Source of the DNA: Asticcacaulis excentricus
Lineage (GTDB): Bacteria; Pseudomonadota; Alphaproteobacteria; Caulobacterales; Caulobacteraceae
Direction: 5' to 3'
NCBI RefSeq assembly: GCF_003966695.1
Contig: NZ_AP018827.1
Coordinates: 2,150,501 to 2,214,500, forward strand
Length of the DNA stretch: 64,000 nt
Part shown: positions 53,464 to 63,700 of the stretch, one piece after another
Layout of the letters: each line of letters begins with the position of its first letter
Numbering within the stretch: the first letter of the stretch is position 1
Notes under the pieces: model-generated
What the model was told of the DNA's origin: nothing
The model's input: only the letters and a program-made list of their open reading frames with translations
Databases searched by the model: none
Made by a program: the position numbers and the translations under genes

Positions 53464-54804
53464 TCAGACGATTCCGCCTCCGTGCGCCGCGCGGGTTTTG
53501 CGCACCTTGGCCTTTTCGGCGCGGTAGCCGGTGGCGCGGAAGGCCAGCATGGGGTCAATGGCCCCACCCTTGCGCAGACGCGCCATGGCCAGCGCCGGGC
53601 GCACATCGGTCTCATAGGCCATGCGCAGGCAATGGTGCGCCATCATCACGTCATTATTGGCCTGGTGTTCTTTGAGCGCCTTGCGATCGACGATCAGCGC
53701 CTTGACATAGGCTCCGGCAATGGCGCGCGCCGAATTGAGCAGGCTCTCAATAGGGTCGGTCACGTTATGCGACTGATCCATCATATAGGCCGGATTGAAC
53801 TGCCCCTTGGCGCGCGTTTCGGCATAGACCAGTTCGTTGAAGATCAGGAAGAGCTGGAAGGGGTTGAGCGACCCGGCGTCAAGGTCATCGTCGCCGTATT
53901 TGGAGTCGTTGAAGTGGAAGCCGCCCAGCTTGCCGAACTGCGCCAGCCGCGCCACGATCAGCTCGATATTGACCGTCGGCGCGTGGTGGCCCAGATCGAC
54001 CAGACACTGCGCCTTGGGGCCCAGTGTCTGCGCACAGAGGATAGACGTGCCCCAGTCCTGAATGACGGTGGCGTAGAAGGCCGGTTCATAGAGCTTATGC
54101 TCGATAAACAGCCGCCAGTCGTGCGGCAGGGCGGCATAGATCGCCTTCATGCTGTCGAGATAGCGCTCCAGCGTGTCGGCAAACTCGTTCTGACCGGCAA
54201 AGTTCGAGCCGTCGCCGATCCACACGGTCAGGGCCTTGGCACCCAGCCGGTCGCCGATCTCGATACATTCGAGATTGTGCTCGATGGCCTGCGCGCGGGT
54301 GGCGGGGTCCGAATGGGTCAGCGAGCCATACTTGTATGACAGGCGCTGCCCCGGCTGATCCTGAAAGGTATTGGAATTGACCGCATCAAACCCCATGCCG
54401 TAGGCGTGGGCGAAGTCGCGCACCTCGTCGATATCGTTGGCCTTGTCCCAGGGAAAATGCAGCGAGATGCGCGGCGTCAGGCCCGACACCTGATGCACGG
54501 CGGCGCAGTCTTCGATCTTTTCCAGAATATTGGTGGGCTCACCCGGCATGGGGAAGCGGGCAAAGCGCGTACCGCCCGACACCATGCCCCAGCTCGGGAT
54601 GCCGACCTCAAGCGTCATCAGGCGATCGACCACGTGCTCGATATCGACACCCACACGCGCCAGTCTGACGCCCAGAGCCTCATAATCGGCCATATGCGCC
54701 GCCATCAGCCGCGCATTCTCCCGATCAATAATGTCCTGCGGCAGGGCCGACTGGGTCTTTTTGACGGCGACATAGCCCATTCGGGGTGTCCATTCCTTCA
54801 GCAC
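53464..54804 (-). CDS. rhaI: L-rhamnose isomerase, rhizobial type
   Basis: 446 residues from GTG 54804; ATG 54780 is an alternative start. It belongs to the RhaI group of TIM-barrel xylose-isomerase-like enzymes: TLEVGIPSWGMVSGGTRFAR, SLHFPWDKAND, VNSNTFQDQPGQ, TVWIGDGSNFAGQ, FIEHKLYEPAFY, CLVDLGHHAPTVN and GGFHFNDSKYGDDDLD, with metal-binding Glu, Asp and His in the last motifs. It converts L-rhamnose to L-rhamnulose. It is divergent from the kinase gene, sharing a 298-bp control region with a palindrome at 55016. Confidence 0.93.
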   Translation of the reverse strand: MLKEWTPRMGYVAVKKTQSALPQDIIDRENARLMAAHMADYEALGVRLARVGVDIEHVVDRLMTLEVGIPSWGMVSGGTRFARFPMPGEPTNILEKIEDCAAVHQVSGLTPRISLHFPWDKANDIDEVRDFAHAYGMGFDAVNSNTFQDQPGQRLSYKYGSLTHSDPATRAQAIEHNLECIEIGDRLGAKALTVWIGDGSNFAGQNEFADTLERYLDSMKAIYAALPHDWRLFIEHKLYEPAFYATVIQDWGTSILCAQTLGPKAQCLVDLGHHAPTVNIELIVARLAQFGKLGGFHFNDSKYGDDDLDAGSLNPFQLFLIFNELVYAETRAKGQFNPAYMMDQSHNVTDPIESLLNSARAIAGAYVKALIVDRKALKEHQANNDVMMAHHCLRMAYETDVRPALAMARLRKGGAIDPMLAFRATGYRAEKAKVRKTRAAHGGGIV

Positions 54805-55015
54805 ATGGGCCTCCAGATAGGGTTAAAAGACGGACAGAGTCAAATCAACAGACTGTTCACGCGAGCAGTCTGGATGTGGCGCGCACGCCACGCCATATAT
54901 GAGAGCGCGGGGAAACACCCCCTCAACCTGTTTTTTGTGGGCGCAGACGCGCTTTTCTTATAGGGTAGGAGACTAACGGAAATAGCGGCAGAAAACAATC
55001 TCTGTTGCTAATTTT

Positions 55016-55031
55016 CGATCAATAATGATCG
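55016..55031. promoter_or_regulatory. Palindrome in the rhaI/kinase divergent control region
   Basis: CGATCA and TGATCG flank ATAA, a perfect 16-bp palindrome, 72 bp before the kinase start and 212 bp from rhaI. A related GATCAT motif occurs before the DeoR gene (56684) and between the acetylesterase and GH43-GH35 genes (60528, 60549). Candidate operator for the DeoR regulator. Otherwise the 54805-55102 gap shows no gene. Confidence 0.5.
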
Positions 55032-55102
55032 GCAATGGACGGGAAAACCGGTAATCGGCTCCCGTTCGCTCATGAAAGAGCGGCTGATGTCGGGAGTGAA
55101 GG

Positions 55103-56620
55103 GTGCGCAATAGCCTTAGAGACGTGTCGGTAAGCCCCGTGACGGAGAGGGTTCCGTCGGCGGACGGTTACGCGATGACGGGAGTCTCCGGGGGCCATAC
55201 GCGCGCCGCGGTGACGGGCGAGGGCGTCTGCGTTGTTTTTGATGTCGGCAAGACCAATGCCAAGCTGAGCGTGATTGACGCCGAAGGCCAGATCCTCAGC
55301 CGCACGACGTTCAAGACGCCGCACCTGCATACGCGGCTCTATGCGGCCTTCGATGTCGATACCCTGTTTGCCTGGTGTCTGAGCGAGCTGAAGCGCCTGT
55401 CGCAGCGCTACCGCATCGACCGCATTATCCCCGTCGCGCACGGGGCCGGCTGCGCCTTCCTCAGCGCCGATGAGCAGTTGCTGCAACCCATTCAGGATTA
55501 CGAAGCGTCGATCCCGCTGCCCTATGAACGCGCCTATCAGCGGGTGCGCCCGGCCTTTGAGGAAACCCTGTCGCCGCTTCTGCCCAACGGGCTGAATCTG
55601 GGGGCGCAAATCTTCTGGCACGCGCGTCGCGATCCCAAATTCTTTGAGCGGGTCCGCTACATCCTCTCTTACGCACAGTACTGGACGTGGCGGCTGTCGG
55701 GCGTTTTGTGTTCGGAGGTGACGTCACTGGGCTGTCACACCGACCTGTGGAACCCGACTCAGGGCACCTTCTCCAGTCTAGCAGTTTCTGAGGGCTGGGC
55801 GGAACGCTTTGCGCCGCTGCGCTCGGCGTGGGAAAAGGCCGGGCCGTTGCGCCCTGAAATCGCCGAGGCCGTGGGCTTAAGCCCCGACTGTCAGGTGCAT
55901 GTGGGGCTGCACGATTCCAACGCCGCTCTGGCGCTGGTTATTGCGCGATATCAGCACGATGAGGCGGCGGTTTTACCGGTCATACTGACGACCGGCACCT
56001 GGTATGTTGCCATGGCCCCCGGTATTGCGCCCGCCGCCGTGTCGGACAGCCTGCGGCCGGATCGCGACTGCCTCGTCAATATCGACGTCTATGGCCGTGC
56101 GGTGCCCTGCGCGCGCTTTATGGGCGGGCGGGCGCTTGAGCTGATCACCAATGGTCATGTCGATGTGCCGGTGACGCTCGATACGGTCCTTGAGGTGATC
56201 GGCTCAGGGGCCATGGCCTTGCCGAGCTTCGTCGATGCCGGCGGGCCCTTTCCCGGACGGCGCGGCGAAATCGTCGGGCTTGAAACCGACACGCCGCAAA
56301 CGCGCGCCGCACTGGGCCTGATCTACGTCGCCCTGATCGCGGTCACCTCGCTCGATATGATCGCCCCCGCGGATCGGCCGCTGCTGATCGAAGGCCCGGC
56401 GGCGCACAATGCCGCCTTCTGCACCCTTCTGGCGGCCATGCGCGACGCACCGGTTCTGGTCTGCGAAACCTCGTCCGGGGTGACGCGCGGCGCCGGGGCA
56501 ATGGCCTTTTTCAGCGATCATGTGCCGCCGGTGCCAGCCTATAAGCCCGTCGCGCCGCAGGGTGTTGAGGCCATACGCGCCTACCGCGCCGCCTGGTTAA
56601 AGGCGATGGAAAACGATTGA
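55103..56620 (+). CDS. FGGY-family sugar kinase, probable L-rhamnulokinase
   Basis: 505 residues from GTG 55103, six bases after GGGAG. The first ~40 residues look unstructured; the kinase domain starts at VCVVFDVGKTNAKLSVID (phosphate-binding loop). Further FGGY features are YEASIPLPYE, SYAQYWTWRLSGVLCSEVTS, VGLHDSNAALA, TTGTWYVAM and IEGPAAHNAAFCTLLAAM. It would phosphorylate the L-rhamnulose made by RhaI. The aldolase step is not in the window. The stop overlaps the open frame of the DeoR gene, suggesting a kinase-regulator operon. Confidence 0.85.
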   Translation: MRNSLRDVSVSPVTERVPSADGYAMTGVSGGHTRAAVTGEGVCVVFDVGKTNAKLSVIDAEGQILSRTTFKTPHLHTRLYAAFDVDTLFAWCLSELKRLSQRYRIDRIIPVAHGAGCAFLSADEQLLQPIQDYEASIPLPYERAYQRVRPAFEETLSPLLPNGLNLGAQIFWHARRDPKFFERVRYILSYAQYWTWRLSGVLCSEVTSLGCHTDLWNPTQGTFSSLAVSEGWAERFAPLRSAWEKAGPLRPEIAEAVGLSPDCQVHVGLHDSNAALALVIARYQHDEAAVLPVILTTGTWYVAMAPGIAPAAVSDSLRPDRDCLVNIDVYGRAVPCARFMGGRALELITNGHVDVPVTLDTVLEVIGSGAMALPSFVDAGGPFPGRRGEIVGLETDTPQTRAALGLIYVALIAVTSLDMIAPADRPLLIEGPAAHNAAFCTLLAAMRDAPVLVCETSSGVTRGAGAMAFFSDHVPPVPAYKPVAPQGVEAIRAYRAAWLKAMEND

Positions 56621-56683
56621 AGCCCTACCCAAAAAAGGTGCTTCCCACCATGTGGAATGCGCCCTATAAGAATCAATCACATT

Positions 56684-56696
56684 CGATCATCAATCG
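56684..56696. promoter_or_regulatory. GATCAT-type motif before the DeoR gene
   Basis: CGATCATCAATCG, with CGAT/ATCG arms, 62 bp before the chosen DeoR start. It shares GATCAT-N-A-T with the sites at 55016 (read on the minus strand) and 60549. Possible autoregulatory site. Confidence 0.4.
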
Positions 56697-56757
56697 CGTA
56701 GGGCCGGAGCCGGCTGCGCGTATAAGGATCGTTACACAGAAACGCAGGGCGGGCCAT

Positions 56758-57606
56758 ATGCACCTTCAGGATCGCTGGAAGCTGATCATCGACGAACTCA
56801 ATCCGGACCGCGTGACCTCGGTCGATGAGCTGACGGCGCGTCTGGGAGTGTCACCGGCGACCATCCGCCGCGACCTCAATGAGTTGCACGAACTGGGGCA
56901 TCTGCTGCGCGTGCGCGGCGGGGCCATGCGCATTGAAGGCAAGCACTTCACGGCCAAGGCCGAACCCAAGACACCGGAGTTTCAGACCGACAGCCTGATC
57001 GGGCAATCGAGCTTTCTGGCCTCGACCATCGTCAATGCGCCGGTCAAACGCGCCATTGCCCGCGCCGCGCTCGACTTCCTCAAGCCCGGCATTTCGATGA
57101 TTATCGACGGCGGCTCGACCACCTACACCCTGGCCAATATGATGGCCAATGAGCCCTATCACGTGCTCACCACCTCCATTCCCATCCTGCAATGCCTGCT
57201 CGATCGCTCAAAGGTGAAGGTCACCCTGCCGGGCGGCGAACTGTTCCGCGAACAGCGCATCATCCTCAACCCGTATGAGGACGGCATGTTGCAGAACTTC
57301 TCGGCGGCCAAGATGTTCATTGGTTGTCAGGCCCTGACGCGCAACGGCCTGATGCAGTCGGACACCCTGCTGGTGCAGTCCGAGCGCCGTCTGATGGAGC
57401 GCGCCGATCAGGTCATCGTGCTGGCGGATTCCTCCAAAATCGACGCCCCGGCCTCGCTGTCGGTGTGCCCGCTGACGGCGATTGACGTGGTGATCACCGA
57501 TGAAGGGCTGAGCGACGCGGCGCGCGAATGGCTGGAACACGCCGGTATCGAGGTGCGCATCGCCCAAGTGACCGCCGAAGACCGCAAGGCTTCGGAAGTC
57601 GTCTGA
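56758..57606 (+). CDS. DeoR-family transcriptional regulator of the rhamnose cluster
   Basis: 282 residues from ATG 56758; the frame is open back to 56617, but the family normally starts just before the helix-turn-helix. HTH: RWKLIIDELNPDRVTSVDEL and RLGVSPATIRRDLNELHELG. Sensor domain: GISMIIDGGSTTYTLANMM, TTSIPILQCL, VTLPGGELFRE and VIVLADSSKID, the sugar-phosphate-binding fold. Its place after the kinase gene suggests that it senses rhamnulose phosphate or a similar metabolite and represses the rha genes. Confidence 0.88.
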   Translation: MHLQDRWKLIIDELNPDRVTSVDELTARLGVSPATIRRDLNELHELGHLLRVRGGAMRIEGKHFTAKAEPKTPEFQTDSLIGQSSFLASTIVNAPVKRAIARAALDFLKPGISMIIDGGSTTYTLANMMANEPYHVLTTSIPILQCLLDRSKVKVTLPGGELFREQRIILNPYEDGMLQNFSAAKMFIGCQALTRNGLMQSDTLLVQSERRLMERADQVIVLADSSKIDAPASLSVCPLTAIDVVITDEGLSDAAREWLEHAGIEVRIAQVTAEDRKASEVV

Positions 57607-57611
57607 GGCCT

Positions 57612-58808
57612 TTATCCAAAGGACAGACCTCTACGGTCCCTTAGGGTTGACATCAGCGTCGTCAAAGGCGTCACCCAGATATCGCTCGTGCTGAGGCGGT
57701 AGGCCTCGTCGCCCGGATAGACGATGTAGCGATGGGTTATGCCCAGATCGTCGCAGGCCTGATGAAAGCCTCTTTGCGCCTTCGGTGCAGAGGCGCGCTT
57801 GACTTCAATGGCGACCTCAGGCTTGCCCGCCTTGACCAGCACGAGGTCGATTTCGGCTCCGGCCTGCGTACGGTAGAAGTAGGGCTGCCACAGTGATGCC
57901 GACAGGCAACTGAGCAGGTTTTCGACGACAAACCCTTCCCAGCTTGCGCCAATAACCGGATGGCTCAGAAGGCTGTCGGCGTCTTCGATAGCCAGCAGAG
58001 CGTGCAGTAAGCCGCTGTCGCGGATATAGACCTTGGGGGATTTGACCAGCCGCTTGCCGATATTTGCGTACCAGGGCTCAAGGCGGCGCACCAGCAGCAG
58101 GTCCACCAGTATGTCGAGATAGCGCGATACGGTCTGTCCACTCAGGCCCAGCCCTTCGCCAAGGCTTGAGGCATTAAACAGGCCGCCCTGATGGTGAGCC
58201 AGCATGGTCCAGAAGCGGCGCAGGGTTTCTGCGGGCACGCGAAACCCAAATTGCGGCACGTCGCGCTCCAGATAGGTGCGAATAAGATCGAGCCGCCATT
58301 TCAGACTTATCGCTTCGCTGCGAGCGGTCAGGCTGTCCGGATAACCGCCGCGTACCCACAGTGGATTTAGGTCTTGCGCGGCGGCTGAGGCGAGTTCAAG
58401 CGCGTTAATGCCTGAAAGCTCGGCATAGGCCACGCGCCCGGCCAGACTTTCGCTGGTCTGACCCAGCAACTTTAGGGAGGCCGAGCCGAGGAACAGGAAT
58501 TGTCCGCTGCGCTGGCCGTCGCGGCGACGGCGATCAATAACGCCGCGCAAGGGGGCGAAAATCTCCGGTGCGCGCTGGACCTCATCGAGAATAAGGAGCC
58601 GTTCCGGATACTGCGCCTGAAACAACTCGATATCGCGCACCTGATCCAGATCGCGCGGTCGTTCAAGGTCACGATACATGCCGTTCAGTTCCTCGCCCAG
58701 ATTGACGGCCAGCGTCGTCTTACCGATCTGACGCGGGCCTAACAGCACGACCGCCGGATATTCGGCAAGGAGAGTTATGAGCGTTGACTGTAAGTGGCGT
58801 GTAATCAT
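57612..58808 (-). CDS. AAA ATPase with DUF4143 domain
   Basis: 398 residues from ATG 58806-58808; the open frame to TTG 58868 reads through a palindrome and is unlikely. Walker A GPRQIGKTTLA (about 28-38), Walker B LLILDEVQRAP, sensor FLFLGSASLKLL, then the DUF4143 part: WVRGGYPDS, LERDVPQFGFR, SRYLDILVDLLLVRRLEPWY, GASWEGFVVENLL and a nuclease-like EIDLVLVKAGKPEVAIEVKR. The family is widespread, of unknown function, and often in accessory regions. It interrupts the rha cluster. The start sits directly at the end of a double palindrome. Confidence 0.88.
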   Translation of the reverse strand: MITRHLQSTLITLLAEYPAVVLLGPRQIGKTTLAVNLGEELNGMYRDLERPRDLDQVRDIELFQAQYPERLLILDEVQRAPEIFAPLRGVIDRRRRDGQRSGQFLFLGSASLKLLGQTSESLAGRVAYAELSGINALELASAAAQDLNPLWVRGGYPDSLTARSEAISLKWRLDLIRTYLERDVPQFGFRVPAETLRRFWTMLAHHQGGLFNASSLGEGLGLSGQTVSRYLDILVDLLLVRRLEPWYANIGKRLVKSPKVYIRDSGLLHALLAIEDADSLLSHPVIGASWEGFVVENLLSCLSASLWQPYFYRTQAGAEIDLVLVKAGKPEVAIEVKRASAPKAQRGFHQACDDLGITHRYIVYPGDEAYRLSTSDIWVTPLTTLMSTLRDRRGLSFG

Positions 58809-58845
58809 CCTTGTAAATTTACCATCTATCGGTAAATTTACAAGG
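58809..58845. promoter_or_regulatory. Double palindrome at the start of the AAA/DUF4143 gene
   Basis: CCTTGTAAATTTACC (58809-58823) and GGTAAATTTACAAGG (58831-58845) are perfect 15-bp inverted arms with a 7-nt loop. Each arm also contains the self-palindrome GTAAATTTAC. The arm next to the gene supplies AAGG immediately before the ATG. It could be an operator for autoregulation or an RNA hairpin hiding the start. Confidence 0.65.
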
Positions 58846-58875
58846 ATGTTGGCGGCGCGCTCCGCCAATCGTTTG

Positions 58876-59193
58876 TTACGCCATGTAGAACACCGGCTTC
58901 AAATCCTTCGCCACCGGTGAATTGTCGGGGTTTGAGTCCATGATGTCGGCCATATAGGCCCACCATTTTTTCATCACCGGATGGGCGGGCAGGTCGGCCA
59001 TGGTGTGGTTGTCTGTGCGGCGCAGGACGCCAAACAGGGTCAGGGTTTCCGGGTCGAGGAAGATTGAATAGTCTGATACCCCGGCCTCGTGCAAAAGGTC
59101 CGACAGTTCCGGCCAGATCTCATCATGGCGCTTCTGGTATTCGGCCTCAAAGCCCGGCTTGAGCTGCATTTTGAAGGCGTGAATCTGGGTCAT
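58876..59193 (-). CDS. rhaM: L-rhamnose mutarotase
   Basis: 105 residues, family length. It shows [55 protein letters not shown] and [20 protein letters not shown]. It interconverts the alpha and beta anomers of L-rhamnose. It lies 5 bp after the acetylesterase gene on the same strand, so the two are one operon. Confidence 0.95.
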   Translation of the reverse strand: MTQIHAFKMQLKPGFEAEYQKRHDEIWPELSDLLHEAGVSDYSIFLDPETLTLFGVLRRTDNHTMADLPAHPVMKKWWAYMADIMDSNPDNSPVAKDLKPVFYMA

Positions 59194-59198
59194 GAGGT

Positions 59199-60554
59199 TT
59201 AGTTCCCTGAAATCTTTGCCGGGGCCTCGCGCATGACGGGCCAGTCGGCGGGGGTGAGATCGAAGTGTTTCGGATCGGCCGGATGGGCCGGATCGAAGGC
59301 GGTGAAATCGGGCGCGGCCTTGAGGCCCAAGCCGCTCTGCGGATCGGTGATCGCCTGCGCCACATAATTGGCGATCTGATAGGCGCCGTAGGCATTGTGA
59401 TGAGTCTTGTCCTGACCGTTATTGCCAAAGGCCAGCGGGCTGATCTCAGGCCCCAGCGCCTCATAGAGCGTCTTCGTCTTCGCGGTCAGGTCGATAAAGG
59501 GCACGTTCAGCTCGGCGGCGACTTTCCGCACCGCGTCGTCATAGCCGGCCAGCGTATTGGTGATCCTGCCGTTTTCAAACGAGCGGCGCGACACCGGCGA
59601 AATCAGCACCACCTTCGCCCCGTGCGCCTGCGCATCCGTCGCAAAGGCCTTCAGCCAGGCCGGGTATGAGCGCTCGGCATCGACATAGGTGCGCGGCCAT
59701 TGCTTCTTCTGATCATTATGGCCGAACTGCATCAGCACCACATCACCCGCGCGCAGATCGCTGAGCAGCTTGTCCCAGCGCAGGGAGGTGACGAACGACT
59801 TCATCGTCTCGCCAGAGCGGGCGTGATTGGCGACGGAGACATCGCTGGATAGAAAGCGTGGTAGCATCTGTCCCCACGAGGCGTAGTCCGTGCCAGCCTG
59901 ATCGGTGACGGTTGAATCCCCGGCAATCAGGATACGGCGGGCTTTTATGGGGGTGATCTCAACGCTTTGCACGGCGGGTGAGGGGCCCGAAAACGCGATG
60001 GTCAGCCTGTCATCCCAGGTGCGCCCGATGTCTTCGTCGCCGCGCAGACCGACGCGCGGGGCCTTGCCCTTGGCGTCCTGCTCAGAGGTGACGACCGCGG
60101 CGTCGCGTACATTGACAATAAACTCAACCGTCTTCGTCTCCCCCTTTTTCAGCGCCACCGGGGCCAGCATCAGCCGCCGGTCTTCGGCCCAGATCGAGGT
60201 GCGGCTGTCCGCCTTTTTCGTGCCCAGAGTCACGCGCACACGGTAATCACCGGGGACGGCCTTCACGGCCAGCGCCATTTCGTTGCCGTCGCGTGTATTG
60301 GTAAAGCCATAGCCGCGGGTTGCGTCATAGGTCATGTCGGGGGTCACCCGCACAGCCGTCGCATCGGCTTTCAGGGCGGGGTCGAGCAGGAAGCGCTGGG
60401 GCAGGGGCGTCACGGAGGCCTCCGAAGCGGCGATCTGCGCCATGACGGATGTTCCGCCTAAACTTAGGGCCAGCGTCAGAACAAGGGCGCGCAGCCGCGT
60501 GCGAGTCTCATTTCCCTGATTGGTTTTGATCATAATGGCGTTTTTTCTGATCAT
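59199..60554 (-). CDS. Rhamnogalacturonan acetylesterase (SGNH hydrolase), exported
   Basis: 451 residues from ATG 60554 (ATG 60533 also possible). Hydrophobic signal peptide [19 protein letters not shown]. An N-terminal beta-sandwich (about 45-200) precedes the SGNH domain: [12 protein letters not shown] (catalytic Ser), [34 protein letters not shown] and [14 protein letters not shown] (catalytic Asp/His). It removes acetyl groups from rhamnogalacturonan so that the backbone can be cut. Co-transcribed with rhaM; divergent from the GH43-GH35 gene. Confidence 0.88.
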   Translation of the reverse strand: MIRKNAIMIKTNQGNETRTRLRALVLTLALSLGGTSVMAQIAASEASVTPLPQRFLLDPALKADATAVRVTPDMTYDATRGYGFTNTRDGNEMALAVKAVPGDYRVRVTLGTKKADSRTSIWAEDRRLMLAPVALKKGETKTVEFIVNVRDAAVVTSEQDAKGKAPRVGLRGDEDIGRTWDDRLTIAFSGPSPAVQSVEITPIKARRILIAGDSTVTDQAGTDYASWGQMLPRFLSSDVSVANHARSGETMKSFVTSLRWDKLLSDLRAGDVVLMQFGHNDQKKQWPRTYVDAERSYPAWLKAFATDAQAHGAKVVLISPVSRRSFENGRITNTLAGYDDAVRKVAAELNVPFIDLTAKTKTLYEALGPEISPLAFGNNGQDKTHHNAYGAYQIANYVAQAITDPQSGLGLKAAPDFTAFDPAHPADPKHFDLTPADWPVMREAPAKISGN

Positions 60555-60559
60555 AATTG
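60528..60559. promoter_or_regulatory. Two GATCATAAT motifs between acetylesterase and GH43-GH35 genes
   Basis: GATCATAAT at 60528-60536 and GATCATAATTG at 60549-60559, 21 bp apart and in the same orientation, overlap the start of the acetylesterase gene. They resemble the palindrome at 55016 read on the other strand. Candidate regulator sites; because they overlap coding sequence the match may be partly chance. The rest of 60560-60727 shows no gene. Confidence 0.4.
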
Positions 60560-60727
60560 GCCCTTATGTGCTCGTTTGTGATATTTTTTCATTGATATGG
60601 TCCGTCGTCAATGTCATCTTAACGCACCAGCCGCCGCTGGCCGTCGCTGCGCGGGCGTCCAAGACCCGCCGATCTGAAGATCCCGGCCACGGCGCTGTCT
60701 CAGAGGAACCCCAAAAGAGGACCCCCA

Positions 60728-63700
60728 ATGCCCAACCAGAATCCGCTGCGCCGGAAGTTTTTCCGTATGGCAGCCCTTTCGCGTGTTTCGCAAATCGGTC
60801 TGATCGCCGCCGCCGGTGCCCTGCTGGCCTTTGGCGCGACGGCGCAGGAACTGGGGATTCCGCGAGGCTCCGATGCGCAAAAGCAGGCGCAGGTCAGTGA
60901 AGCTGCCAAGGCACAAAACGTTTTCCTGATGTCGGCCTTCATGGCCACTTCGCAAAACACGCTCAGCCTGTTCACCTCCGCCGACGGCGTGACGTTCAAG
61001 ACGCTGGGCTCTGAGGTCTATACCCCGCAAAAAGGTTTGCTGCGCGACCCGTCGATCATCCGCCATACGGACGGCTATTATTACGTCGTCTATACCACCA
61101 ACTGGGACGGCTCGGATTTCGGGATCACCCGCTCGAAAGACCTGAAAAGCTGGGAGCTGGTGCGCGAGGTCAAGATCGACCTGCAGGGCGTCACCAATAC
61201 CTGGGCACCCGAATGGTTCCGCGACAAGGACGGCAGCCTGAAGGTCGTGGTGTCCCTGTCGAAGGGCGGCACCAAGGGGCCGTTCGGGGCCTATGTAATC
61301 GAGCCCAACTCTGATTTCTCGCAATGGTCGGCGCCCAAGCCCATGCAGGGCCTGCAAGGCAACTATATCGACACCTTTGTGCTGGCCACCGACAAGGGTT
61401 ACACCGCCTTCGTCAAGAACGAGACGACCAAATTCATCGAACTGGCCACGGCCAAATCGCTCTACGGCCCGTGGAAAATCGAGAAAAAGGGTGACTGGGC
61501 CGGGTGGGGCGACTGGCGCGAAGGTCAGGCGCTGGTGAAGCTGCCAGATGGCGGCTGGCGTATCTATTTCGACGACTATATCACCAAGCGCTACTGGTAT
61601 TCCGACAGCCACGATAATTTCAAAACCTGGACGCCGAAGAAGGAAATCGGCGGCGTGTCGGGCGTGGTGCGTCACTTCACCGTACTGTCCGAAGACCCGA
61701 AGGCTCTGGCCGAAGCCACCAAGCCCAAAAACCCGCCGAAAAAAGTCACCTGGGACGAACACTCCCTGATGGTCGATGGCAAGCGCATCATGGTGTGGTC
61801 GGGCGAGGTGCACCCCTTCCGCCTGCCCAACCCCTCCCTGTGGCGCGACGTGTTGCAAAAGATGAAGGCGTCGGGCTTCAACGGCGTCGCCTTCTATTTC
61901 AACTGGGGCTACCACTCGCCGGCACCGGGCGTTTATGATTTTACAGGCATCCGCAATGTCGAACGTGCCATCGAAATCGCTGAGGAAGAGGGCATGTACG
62001 TTATTGCCCGCACCGGCCCCTATGTGAATGCTGAGCTCACCGCAGGCGGCTTCCCCGGTTGGTTGCTTCGTCAGCGCGCCGAAGCCCGCACCGATGATCC
62101 GCTGTTTCTGGCCGCTACCGATGAGTGGATGACGCAGATCAACGCCATCATCGCGCGGCATCAGATCACCAACGGCACCGGCAATATCATCGCCTACCAG
62201 CTCGAAAACGAGCTGGGCAAGGTCGAGCCGAAGCACGTGCGTCAGATGGAGCATCTGGCCAAAAAAGCGCGCGCCGACGGCATCACTGTGCCCTTCTTCC
62301 ACAATGCGGCCGGGCGTCTGCCAGACTGGACGCCGAAGGATTCGACCGCGCCGTGGGCCAATCCGGGGCCGACGGACATCTATGCCTTTGACGGCTATCC
62401 GGGCGGCACCTGTAATGTTCATGCTGATCCGTCAGGCCCCAACAAGGCGCCCGACTGGGGCATATATGGGACGACCCCGCCGCGCATCGGCTCTCTGTCT
62501 TCGCCCAAAACGCCCGGTTTTGCGGCGGAACTGGGCGGCGGCTGGTTCGACTACTGGGGCTCGAACGGCACCTATGAATGCACGGCCAAGCGTCAGGGCA
62601 AGGGCTATCAGCGCGTCTTTTATGGCACCAACCTGATCAACCGCATCACCATCCACAACGTCTATATGACGTACGGCGGCACCTCGTGGGGCTGGCTGGC
62701 CGGACCGGTCGTCTATACCTCTTACGACTACGGCGCGGCCATTTCCGAAGACCGGGGCCTGCGCGAAAAGGCCTATGCGCTGAAGCAGCAGGGCATGTTC
62801 GTTCAGGCGGCGGAACAGGTGCTGGCCGAAATGGACAAGGGCCCGGTGCTCAAGCCCTCGAACGACAAGATCAAGGTCTATCACAACATCAATCCGACGC
62901 TGAAAACGCACATCCTGTTTGCGGTTCATAACCCGTCCGATGCCCTGACCGACGACAGTGCCACGTTTGAGCTGACGACGAAGGACGGCACCTACACCAT
63001 CCCGGTGCGCGTCAATGGTCAGGACGCCAAGATGCTGCTGGCGTCCTACGCCATGGAGCGTCAGCACCTCGTCTATTCCAACTCGGAAATCCAGACGCAT
63101 TTCCAGAATGGTGAACAGGACATTGCGCTGCTGCATGGCCGTGTCGGGGAGGCGGGGGAAACCGTCCTGCGCTTCTCGCAAGCGCCGAAGGTCGAGCTTC
63201 TGTCCGGTCAGGCGACGACGAAGTTTGATGCCAAAACCGGCGATCTGAAGATCAGCTATACGCATAGTGGCCTGATCCGTCTTCGGATTACGGATGGTGG
63301 CCGTGCGCCGCTGCTGCTCCTGATCGCCGATGAACCGACCAGTTTCAATTTCTGGCGTCAGGAGACGGCGGAAGGCCCCGTTCTACAAATGACGGCGGCA
63401 CTGGTGCGCGAAGCCAAGCTTTCGGGCGGTAAGCTCGACCTCTTGGGCGACACCATGACGGAATCGGCCCTGACGATCTGGGGCCCGAAGTCGGTTGAAA
63501 GCGTCACCTTCAATGGCGAACCGGTCGCCGTAACGGCGCAAAACGACGGCAGCCTGTTCAGCACCCAGCCCCTGCCGCGTCCGGAAAAGGTGACCCTGCC
63601 GGACCTCGCGCAGGTGGCGTGGACGCGCCGCATGGACAGCCCCGAAGCGCAGCCCGGCTTTGACGACAGCCAGTGGGTCAAGGCCGATAACCGCCCGACG

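Noticed and set aside
60614-62422. 602-residue frame on the minus strand
   Set aside because: It is opposite the GH43-GH35 gene, whose domains and signal peptide are clear. The antisense product lacks recognisable motifs and overlaps the divergent control region.
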